Source: Girardinichthys multiradiatus
Lineage: Eukaryota; Chordata; Actinopteri; Cyprinodontiformes; Goodeidae
Direction of reading: 5' to 3'
Length of the DNA: 64,000 nt
NCBI RefSeq assembly: GCF_021462225.1
Contig: NC_061815.1
Span: forward strand, 50,506,873 to 50,570,872
Shown here: piece by piece, positions 43,401-53,900 of the stretch
How positions within the stretch are numbered: position 1 is the first letter of the stretch
Layout of the letters: each line of letters begins with the position of its first letter
Made by a program: the position numbers and the translations under genes
The notes under the pieces: generated by a model
The model's input: only the letters and a program-made list of their open reading frames with translations
The model's database searches: none
What the model was told of the DNA's origin: nothing

Positions 43401-44873
43401 CTCTGCTGGGTCCGGCTTGGCTGACTGTTCTGTCATAGTTTTGATTGCCGACTTGACCCACATGCAGAGAACACTCAGGAACAAAGAACGTTTAATTATT
43501 TTATTTAAAGACAGGAACAAGGATCTGGCCACCATGAAGGCCGGGCTGGGCTGTGATGGGAAGGAACGGAGGTAAGTAATAGTAACTTGGAACGAATAGA
43601 CTAGGTCCAGGTAATGCCTACTGATGGGGCGTCGGTATCCGCCAGGGAGAGGACGCGTCAGGACTGAGAGCTGATCCAGAGAACAATGTCGGCAGGAGTC
43701 AGGGAAATAATCCTTTGAGGAGGAGTGGACAGGATTCGCGGCTGGAGCGGTACACTGATCTGTTTGGACTGCCAGCCAGGTAAGATGTCCGGTGAACTTC
43801 ACGGTTCGTGGGAATTCCAAAGATTCTTCTAAACCAAAGTACAGAAGCATAGAGCTATACCTGCATAAGAGAGGCAAAGGTTACTGAGAGCTTGGCTTGA
43901 CAAGAACACTTTAAAACGTGAGATTCGAGGAGAGCCGGTTGTAATACCACTGGGGCAAAACAGTTAGCCGCTGATATGCTGGCAGTCCTCCCTTTTATTG
44001 CACTGTGGCTGAGGACCAGATAGGCTGCACCTGTCAGCCTCCAGATCTCAGGACTCCTGCGACACCTAGTGAGACAACTGGTTACTGGCATGATCAGCAG
44101 TTCAGATCCTGACACCAGTAGCAGCACCGAAATAATCAGGACTCCTGGTATGAGGAGCTAATGCTGAGAACTAACCCCCTGGCCTGCTCCGGAGGACCCC
44201 ACATAGCAAATTGAATCTTAAACCCTGCATATTTTGATGGAAAATGTGTCCTTACAAAGTAAAAGCCAAATGAAAACCATAAATTCATTGTATAAAAATA
44301 GAGAGAAAGAAAGATCCTGGAGATCCTGCAGATTATCAGCATCAGAGCCAAAGCGGGGGGAAAAGTGACCTGAATACCAGGTGATAACCAGGTAAGAACT
44401 CTTCACTAGAGCCTATAAATAACCCCGAAGCTCCAAACCGGCACCAGGGCTTCCGGAAGATTAACATCATAAAGCTCTGTGAGCGTCTCACCTCACTGAG
44501 GATCACCCACACAGGCGAGTCCGCCATCACTGTGAGCCGCATGGCTTCCAGGGGCCCGAAGGAGGGGTCCACCTCTCCTTCTGCAATCCCGTTCTGGAAG
44601 GATCCTGAAAGGCAGAACCATCAGCTGAGCCAGTAAAGAAAACTGGAAAAAAGAAGAAGCTGCAGCTTCATCAATCAGAACGCTTCTGTCAGCAACAACT
44701 TTTAAAGAAAATTGGAAGAAACCAACTGAATCATTTCTTCTCATAAATAAAACATCAGGACTTCATTCATCACGCTTGTTTGGATAAAATATGTATTATT
44801 ATAAAACCTGAAAGCAGAACCTGTGTATAAGAAACTGAGTTCATCTCCTGATCCAGAAGCCTGTAGAACGTCC

Positions 44874-44927
<54 letters not shown>

Positions 44928-47900
44928 TGTGAACCCTGCAAAGCAAATCTACTTACGGGCACAAATAAAGTAACCTTGTTCTCACAAAGTTGTGGAGGAA
45001 CCTTACTCCACTTTTCTCTCCAACGTTACTTCATTTCATTGAAGTTTTAGCTCAGCTCTCTGAAGGTCCCACCTCAAGACTTTAATAAGACTGAGGTCTG
45101 GACTTAGACTAGGCCATTCTGTTGTAGATCTGCTGCTGTGTTTGGGATCATTGTTCTGATGATGATCCATTTTTGACCAAGCTTCAGGACCTTATATTTG
45201 ACTGTAAAATACTTTGGGACACAAAGGGGTTCATGGTCCAGTCAATGACTGCAAGGTGCAAACAAAGCCCACATCATCATTCCTCCACTACCATGCTTAA
45301 CAGTTGGTATAAGGTGCTTGTGCTGATGTTCTGATTGGTTTTCTCCAAACATGGTTCTGTTTATTATGATTAAACATCTCCATGTTGGTCTTGTCTGTCC
45401 AGAAAACCTTGTTCCAAAAGTCTTGTTCTTCATCCAGATGCAGCTTTGCTAACCTCAGTCTTCCAAACAGCTATCTTGGTTCAGTGTCATGACCTTTACC
45501 CTTTAACCTGTTAACTGAAGTTGGTTGAGTCAAAGATGGAGCTCTTGGGTTTTTGGCTGAATCTGCTGGAACATCCACTCCTGGGAAGATTGGCAGCTGT
45601 CTGAGATGTTTTCCTCTTAGGAAATAGTTTTCTCTGTGCAGAATGATGGACTTCAGATGGTTTGGAGATGACCTTATGACCCTTCACAGATTGATGGACA
45701 GCAACAGTTGTTGCACTGAGGTCATTGCTGGTGTCTTTTCAACCTGACATTGTGTTAACACATACCTGTTTGCTTCAGACAGGTATGTGTTAAAGGTATG
45801 TGTTAAAGAAGGTACAGGTTCAGTTTCATGTGTTTTATTTTTGGTGGTAAACTATGTATTATTCATGTTTTGATGGAAGCTGAGGTAATTAAGGGATTCT
45901 GCTGCTTTCACTGCAGATTAACGCGGTTATTACAGGTTATTAGGAGCCATTCCATTTATCCAAACTCCATTAAGTGGCCGTATGGTTTTCTGTTCATATG
46001 ACAGACGTCTGTGTCTCCATCCACAGAGCAATAATCCATGTGAGGATTATCATTCCGGCTGCTGTGCTTCCAGGTACGGCTGTAATCCCTGCGAAGAGCA
46101 ATGTCTGCAGTGTGTTATTGTTCATCCCTGTGTATTACCAGAGATTATTCTGCCTAGAATGGATTTCAGCTGGGAGAGAAACATTAAACCCTGTGTGGAT
46201 CTGACAGCTCAGAGAACGCCAAATCACCTCTACAGGCCAAGTCCAAGATGAAACATTATAATGTCAGAAACGGTTCAAAAACCTGCATCCACACGAGTTC
46301 ACACAGCAACACTGAAAATGATGTAGTATGTATGAGGGGTAGGGTGACCAGATATAAGAAACCGAATGTGGGACAACAAGGATGCTTATATGGGACATTG
46401 TGTGACACATTACCAACATTATGATGACATCATAAAATAGATCTCACATTAAATTCATCAATCTCTGCTTCCCTGTACACAACAATGAATTAGCAGTTTG
46501 ACAAGAACTTTACAAGCTTTAACATGGATAATCACAGATTTTTTCAGCTGTGCCTTTCTTCTGCGACTCACTTTTACAGTGTCTTCACATCGTGCTTCCC
46601 TCCGTGTGAAATTGAAAAATAACTTCATAAAAATCCCTCAGAGATCACCTTCCACTGGCCTCACCCAGCTATAAATTTGACTTATCAGAATCTGACCCAG
46701 TCAAATGCAGGACATTGTTTCTGTTTGAGAGACACCGGGACAGGAGTGAAACATGGGGCACAGTCCCCACAAATCTGGTCACCCTAAAGACGGGCCCATT
46801 GGTGGCGCTGTGACACTGCCACAGAAACACACCAGAAACTGTGGACAAAAACGCCGGGCATGCAGACATCTCATGCGGGGTAAACACAGCAACGTGGCTG
46901 CAGGGTTGTTTCGGAAAAGATGCATTTTGCATGTCCACGCGGAACTGGCATCTGGAAATATTTCCAATCTGGGACCTGGTTTTAAAAATTATAATTTTTG
47001 GCCTCCCAAAACGCCATCTGCCCAGACACAATGCCTAACCGATGAAACCCTGGTGGGCCTTGAACATTAAAGTGTTCTCCTGTCATGCTGAAGAGACATG
47101 AAGAGACTTCCTGAGCAGCTGCAGGACCAAGCTGGAATTAAACGAGTGAGCGGAAAAGGACGGATCCATCCACCTACTAACTGAAAAACTGATGAAGCTG
47201 GTCAGAAAGGTCTGCACATACTTCAGATTCAGATTCAGCCTATTTGAGTTCACACCTGCCAACAGTTAAAGTGAATCTGATGAACCTGAAGCAAAGGTCA
47301 ACTGCACTTTCCCACAGTTACTTCTTTTAGCGGAAGCCACAGTTTGAAGCTGCAAAGCATTAAAACAAGCTCGGTTTACAAATGTATCAGTCAGCAGAAG
47401 GAGACCAAACAATCCATATCTTTATATAAACACTATGGACCAGGGAAGGCAGTTAAAATAACTAGAGAACAGCTGAAAACATCTGAAACTAGATGGTTCC
47501 AAAACTGATAAAAATAGGAGAGAGACCCTTAGGGTTCTGCTGAGAGGATGAGAACAGCACTGAAAGTCTGTAGAACCTACTTCAGTGTCCAAACTGCAGA
47601 GAACATCCCTGATGATGGTGAACCAGAAGGTTCAGTTCATACTTCAGCTTCTCATCTTTTCTCCTTATTTAGGAGTTCCTGTTTGAAGTGAAAACCAAGA
47701 TGTTTGAGCTCCACATAATGGTTCATTTTTTTATGCTTGTCTTATCAATTATTGCTACCTAAGTTTCCTGGGATAAATATATTCAGTCCTGATCCAGGAG
47801 TTTTTCTTTATATTTCCCCTTCAAGCAGCCATGTTCTCTAAAGGGCTCCTGGTCAAAGTTCTCCGGGCTTTCTGTTGGTCTTTAGGTTTTTTTTCTTTTG

Positions 47901-50900
47901 GACTTTGGCAGCTTTTCACTGTTTCAGTCCAATAACGAACCATTTTCAGAGGCTTTGTTCTATTTGTTACATTTCTTAAGTCTGACCCGTGAAACTAGTC
48001 ACATCTGCTCCAGTAGAACAGTTATTGTCTCTTTCAGGTCCCCCATGTGAGACATTAACGTCTGTAACTGCTGTGAACACTCTTGCAGCCCTGACTGCAG
48101 AACCCTCATTAAAAGCTCCTTATGGTTCAGATGTTTGCAGGTTGTTGCTGACTGTAAAACGTTTGTCGGAAGAACTTTTAGTCGTTTAAAAACCCATCTT
48201 AGAGCTTTGATACAGAACTTAGACTGAAGGCAGAAAAGGCAGCTGCTGGGTTGTGACTCACCTATCCGGATCAATCCGTCCTCGGTCCGATGGTACTTTG
48301 GTTTTTTCTCCCTTCCTTCAGTCAACGCCTCCTTCTCTGCCTGAATATTCTGGAAAACACAAAAACAACCGGATTCATTCACATTTTATTCTTTTGGTTT
48401 GTTGCTGCTAAATGTTGGGTTTCTTTTAATATTTCTGTCATCATTACAGTCTGGTCCAAAGGGTTCTGCTCTAAACTGAGGAACAAATTAAAAACTTTCT
48501 TTCATTTCAAAGGTTTTTATTATCAGCCTCATCAGATTTCTTTTCGGAGTGAATATTTCCAGCGTTGTTCCTTCGTAACGTCTGAAATTCTCTCCGATCT
48601 TCTGAATAAAATCCTGACAAATGGCGAATCATTCTTGTCCTCTTGGCCCATTTTGTTGTCTTCTGTTTCTCCACCTGCTTTTTGAGACCTGACTACAGGT
48701 TCTCAGTGGGGTCCGTATCTCAGGAGTTTGCTGACCAAAAGCTTTAAGGTTCTGATCCACTTCATTCTCATTTAAGCCTTGTGTGGCGGAGTTCTATCAT
48801 GCGGCTAAATCCAGAGATCATCACCAAACTGTGCCTGAAATACTGGAAGAACTTCACCCGATTCTTTGTTAATTGCAGTGATTTTTTTACTGTCCTTTCT
48901 GTCTAAAGGACAGTAAAAAATATCAACTGCGAGGGTTGCTCAGTGGGGAAGTAGTTGTCTTGCAATCCGAAGGTTGTGGGATGGATTCCAGCTTTCTGCT
49001 GCCACGTCGATGTGCTCCTTGGCAATGCACTTATGTTGCCTACCAGTTTGTGTATAGGTTCATGAATGAGTGCGACTGGGTGACTGTGGTTCTAGTGTAA
49101 AGCACTTAAGAGTGGTCGGTAAGACTGGAAGGCTTCTTTAAGTTTGGTCCGTTTAGAACTCTGCTACATATATCACCTGCTTTTAGCTGGAAGTTCTTGA
49201 TGATCCAGACCTCAGTTCCTTCAGCTGCAACGTTTTCAGCAGTTCTCAACAGTTCTGCTACAGTTTCCAACTCCCACACCTGACCTCCTGCTAATGTTCA
49301 TAAACGATTTAATAAGCAGACTATTCTTTTAAGGCTGAAATTAAACTGATTAAATTAAACAGGCGGCTGCTCAGTAGAGAAACTCCAGCACACATCCATC
49401 CAGACCTTCGTCACAGGCAGCTTGGCCCAGTTTGTAATCAAGCCTTTCTCCTCATCCTCCTCCCCTCATTGTCACAGCAACTGCCTCCCTCCGTGCTTCC
49501 GTTTCTTCCTCTCAGCTGATGTTAATATTCCCTCCTCTTCCTCTAATCCCATAAATACAGATATGTTTGCATCCCACTGCGACTCTCAGCTTGAATCAGC
49601 CCTCATCTCAGAGTCGACCGCAGTGCAGAAACTGAAAAACACATCCATCGCTCTGCTTCTGCAGACCATAAACTGAGCTGGAGAACCGGGGTAAAAACAA
49701 GGAGACGATCTGAGACAGAAAAACTGAATTACATAAAATGTTCTGATGAAGAGGGCCAGTTCCCTTTCAGTCGATTCACTCAGTACAACACATGGGATAT
49801 CACGCCCCGCCTGTCCCGGCTGAAGCCACCTCTAATCACGCCTCCTAGGCAAATGATGTGATGACGACAGGTGACAGGCCCCGCCTGCACTATATACCTG
49901 TCCGTCATCATCATCATTACTCAGTTCTTACGCTCTTCACCTCGCTAAGAACACCTCTTAGAGTCAGGCTAGCTAGCTGCTGCTGGTTAGCTCTGTGTCT
50001 CTTTTCGAAAGGCTACTTGGAACTAGTTCAACTGCTTTTGTTGGAGGTAGTAACTGCTGGGAGGGGCTGCTGTCTCACGGCGAGACCCACTGCTCTCCAA
50101 GTCAGGAAACCCAGTTTCGTCCAATTCTGACGAGGACGGCTTCCAGCTGGGCGGACCATATGGAGTATGTTGATGGGTTAGCCGATAATGAAGGTGCTCG
50201 GTCTCTGCTTCAACTAGAACCCCTTGAGGGAGAGGAGGACGTACTGGACATCGGTTTGGATGTTCATGGTCTGTCCAATGATGAGGATGAGTCTATGCTG
50301 AGAAAGGCTGCCGCTGCTGCGCCAGCGAACCCGGGCGACACGTCATTTGTCTCTCTTTGCCGTTGTGCAGCTGATACCCTGGACGTGGAAAGGCCCTCCC
50401 CACCTCCTGCGGAGAAGCCATCGCAATTCGCCGGGTTTTATCTCCCCTCGGAGCCGGCCGCAGTTAAGCACCATCTACCCATGTTCCCAGACTTTGTTTC
50501 TGAGTTGACGTCTACGTGGAAAAAGCCACTGTCCACCCGCATCACGGTGCCGGGTTATGGACAGTATCTGGACCTGGAAGGTGCCGAAAAAGCCGGACCG
50601 GTGAATATTCCGCCTATGGAACCATCTTTGGCAGCATATCTGGCCCCGTCCCAAAATCATAGTGTGGGTGGTCCAACATCGCTTCGGTCTAAGCACTGTA
50701 GGTTCTCCGCTGCTCAGTTGGAAAAAATCTACAGGGCTCAAGTGACCACCACTCGTGCCCTGAGCTCCATTACCATGCTGCAAACATACCAAGCTATGCG
50801 TTTGGCGGAGCTTGGAGCCGCAACACCGCCAGAGAGCCCTTTGATGCCGCTCTTGAATGAGGTGAGAATCACCGCTGACTACATCCTCCATGTATCCCGC

Positions 50901-53900
50901 TGTGCAGCGCTGTCTGCAGAGGGCGCAGTCCCTGGGCAGAGGGCGCAGTCCCTGGGCAGAGGGCGCTGTCCCTGGCATCAATGGTGGTTGCACAAAGGCA
51001 CCTGTGGCTGACGCTCTCTGACATCCCAGATAGGGATAGAGCCATCTACCTGGATGAACCAGTGGTAGCCGACGGGCTGTTTGGGCAATCTCTCGACACC
51101 ACAGAGGCGAAATTCGAGCTGAAGAAAAAAGCAGACTGAAGCACTGTGCTGTATCATCCCCAGGCAAGATGTGAGACCCAAATCCAGCTCAGGCACTCGC
51201 AAACCAGCTGTACCGCCACCCCCACCGAAGAGGATGACGCGACCCGTGAGTTGAGCCCTCAGACGGCACAGCCACAGAACCACGGCCAAGCTCCTCAAAA
51301 GACGGCCTGGAGCAGGTGTCCTCCTCCGGGGCCCCAAAAGGACTTGATGTCCCGGAAGAAGAAGACACAGTCCTCCTAGCTGTGGGGCTAGGCCAGGAAA
51401 ATCTTGTGATTCCCTGACTCTGGCCAGGTCAGTGTGTCATCAATTCAGCAGTCCAGTTTAGCTCAGGAATGAGAAGTTGACCAAAATAATGAGAATGTTA
51501 TTGTAAACTATCACGTAGGCCAATCTGTTTTTTTTAGATGATGGGCGGAAGTTGGATTCCCGGAACTCCACCTGAGAAGCAATGTTGTAGATGCCAAAAA
51601 GTTTTATGTAAATGAGTATGATGATTTCAATTGGTCAAGAGGAACCCAATACACACCAATGCTTTGTATCTGTATAAAAACTGCCCTTTAATGACTGAAA
51701 AAGGGGATACTTCTGGAATTTTTTGATGAAGATAATTCTGTGCGCTGTGAAAGAATAAAAAATTCCCCCCGTGAAGGCTGGGAAGAGAGATATTTCTGAG
51801 TTCTGCATTAATTGTTTTAGCTCAGTGATAAGACCATCCTCTTCCACAAATTGGTGACCCCAACGTGATTTGAACACGCAACCTTCTGTGGAAGGTTCCC
51901 TTGGCGGGAACCAGGACTGTTGTGCCGAGGTTCACCGATAGGGAGAGTAACCTTTCGCAAGGTGGTATCCACGGATGCCTCCCTGAGGGGGTGGGGGCGT
52001 TGTGCGATGGTGTGACGATGATGGGGGTTTGGACACCAGTACAATCCAAAATCCACATAAATTACTTGGGGCTCTTGGCGGTTCAGCTGGGTCTGCAACA
52101 TTTCTGCCAGGTTCTGTTAAACCAACATGTTCTGGTCAGGACAGATAACACCACTGTGATTTCATACATAAACAGACAGGGAGGGACTCGTTCACTTCCT
52201 CTCCTGAAGCTATCACACACCCTCTTGCAATGGTGCAGCATACACTTTCTGTCTATCAGAGCTACTCATGTCCTGGGATGACTGAATCTGGGTGCAGATT
52301 TACTCTCCAGAGGCGAACCTTGGGTGAGAAAGTGGAGGCTTCACCCTCCGTGGTGGCACAGATATGGTGTCTGTTTGGGACAGCAGCAGTAGATCGTTTT
52401 GCCAGCAGAGCCAAACACACTGTCCTCTGTTCTTTTCCATAACAGATCAGGATGCTCCACTGTGAGTGGATGCCCTGGCCCACCCATGGCCCAATGTACT
52501 CCTGTATGCATTCCCCCCAGTGGAAATGATACTACCTGTACTAGAGAGGGTGCGCAAACAGGGTCTGTCCCTAATTTTGGTAGCACCCCGTTGACCTGTG
52601 TTACGACCCGGCTCAGCCAGTGGTGAAGGAGGGGAAGTAACATAAAGAAAATGGAGATATGGGAAGTCTAATGAATGTTGTTTATTTGTAATGTTTTAAC
52701 GTCACAGACACGTGTGCAAAAGAAAGCACCACTAACATGAGGCAACAAATGTAACAGCCTGTAGCACAAAAGAAAAGAACCCAAAATAAATCACTCAAGG
52801 TTTTCTTGGTGAGTAGGCAATTAGTTAACATGGAACAAATAACAGTCAAAAATCACACAAAGGATCTCAAACCCTAGACTTGATGCCTATTTTACAAGTC
52901 TAACTAATAACAATAACAAGTCAGCCAGCTCTAACCAAGTCGCCAGGGAAAACACACAGGTTAAACAGTAACCAATAGTTTTACCACAACCAACAAATAC
53001 CATCACTAGCAAAGCTTCACAAACACACGAGGCGAGCTGCTCAGATTAAATCACAGCCACCTTTCGTGACAGGTGTTGAGAGTTTATATAGGCCGGACTC
53101 TGTGATGATTGGCGGCGCATTTGCGGAAGCAGACAATAGACAGCCCACAGGAAATCCCGGCGACGTCCAGCAGGAGGAATACTTAGCGTCCAGGAAGATC
53201 CGGCTCCACCAGCAACTAGCAAAGAAGAACACAAAAGGGGGAATCCCTCCAGGAGGGAGTCCCGCGCAGCCAAGCTGCTGAAACGAAGGAGCAGGGTTTC
53301 CTCCTCTTCAGCAGCCTGTACACAAGGTTATAACAACAAAACACCCCTACGACCACTGGTTGTAGCAACCTGCAAAGTCATGGTATTCCGAGATAATCAG
53401 CCTGCTGGCAGCAGAGCCATGGCAACTCCACGTTTGCCGGGATCTCCTCACTCAGGCAGGGGGGGAGATATTTCATCCACACCCAGAGCTGTGGAAGCTG
53501 CATGCTTACCTGCTGAGAGGTCCAACTTATTAGCCAAAGGCCTCCCCCCTGATAAATGGACTGAATTTATATAGCGCCTTTCCAGTCCTACAGACCGCTC
53601 AAAGCGCTTTACACTAGAGCCACATTCACCCAATCGCACTCACTGACGCTCACACATTCATAGACCGATACGCAGATCGGTAGGCAACTTGAGGTTAAGT
53701 GCCTTGCCCAGGGGCACTCGACATACAGCAGGAAGCTGGAATCGAACCCACAACCTTCCAATTGCAAGACGACTACTTTTCCTACTGAGCCACAGTCGCC
53801 TGATGTGGTGGCAACAATGCAAGAGCATCCTCCACTAGAGGCTAATACACTTATAAATGGCGGGTTTTTTAGCAGTGGTGTGAGGACATTGTTCCATTTC

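Larger units (their letters stand above)
42450..43436 (-). pseudogene. gag of the sushi-class element, one nonsense codon
   Basis: The ATG at 43436-43434 lies inside the last bases of the 5' LTR. The frame of about 329 codons starts [18 protein letters not shown] and has a Gln-rich coiled stretch, the gag core ([18 protein letters not shown]) and one CCHC zinc knuckle, [14 protein letters not shown]. The only break is TAA at 42824-42822. It ends at TAG just after a GGGGGGC heptamer where pol overlaps in the -1 frame. Confidence 0.88.
39662..44114 (-). mobile_element. Tf1/sushi-class Ty3-gypsy chromovirus, internally deleted
   Basis: The two LTRs of about 685 bp are nearly identical and flank gag, protease, RT, the end of integrase and a chromodomain, in that order on the minus strand. 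The 5-bp flanks ACAGT and CCAGT are probable target duplications with one change. RNase H and most of integrase are missing at about 41205. A polypurine tract (GAGGGGGAGGTGG) precedes the 3' LTR. The chromodomain, the -1 gag-pol shift and the apparent self-priming site place it in the Tf1/sushi group, related to the source of PEG10 and RTL genes. Confidence 0.9.
34456..44491. other. mgat4b: mgat4b last intron (10 kb), transposon-rich
   Basis: Holds a full-length Tc1 copy, a LINE tail, a truncated Tc1 and a sushi-class LTR element, all listed separately. The background at 34740-35660, 37290-38000 and 44230-44330 is AT-rich and repeatedly uses words such as TACAAAATAAAAG and TTTCAAAATAAAAG, suggesting an old decayed repeat. 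Confidence 0.6.
44605..48261. other. mgat4b: mgat4b intron with DNA-transposon relics
   Basis: Contains a long (TG)n tract at 44875-44926, a Tc1-like relic (45050-45800), an exon-like Cys-rich frame on the plus strand (46027-46251) and a TA-flanked MITE (46342-46784). 46800-48260 shows nothing else I recognise. Confidence 0.6.

Noticed and set aside
50475..51167. 230-codon minus-strand open frame
   Set aside because: Shadow of the DIRS gag gene on the other strand.
51820..51890. A tRNA gene (TAGCTCAGTGATAAGAC A-box-like word followed by GATTTGAAC)
   Set aside because: On the plus strand there is no proper B box and no cloverleaf. The minus-strand similarity covers only the 3' half of tRNA-Trp and fits an LTR primer-binding site better.
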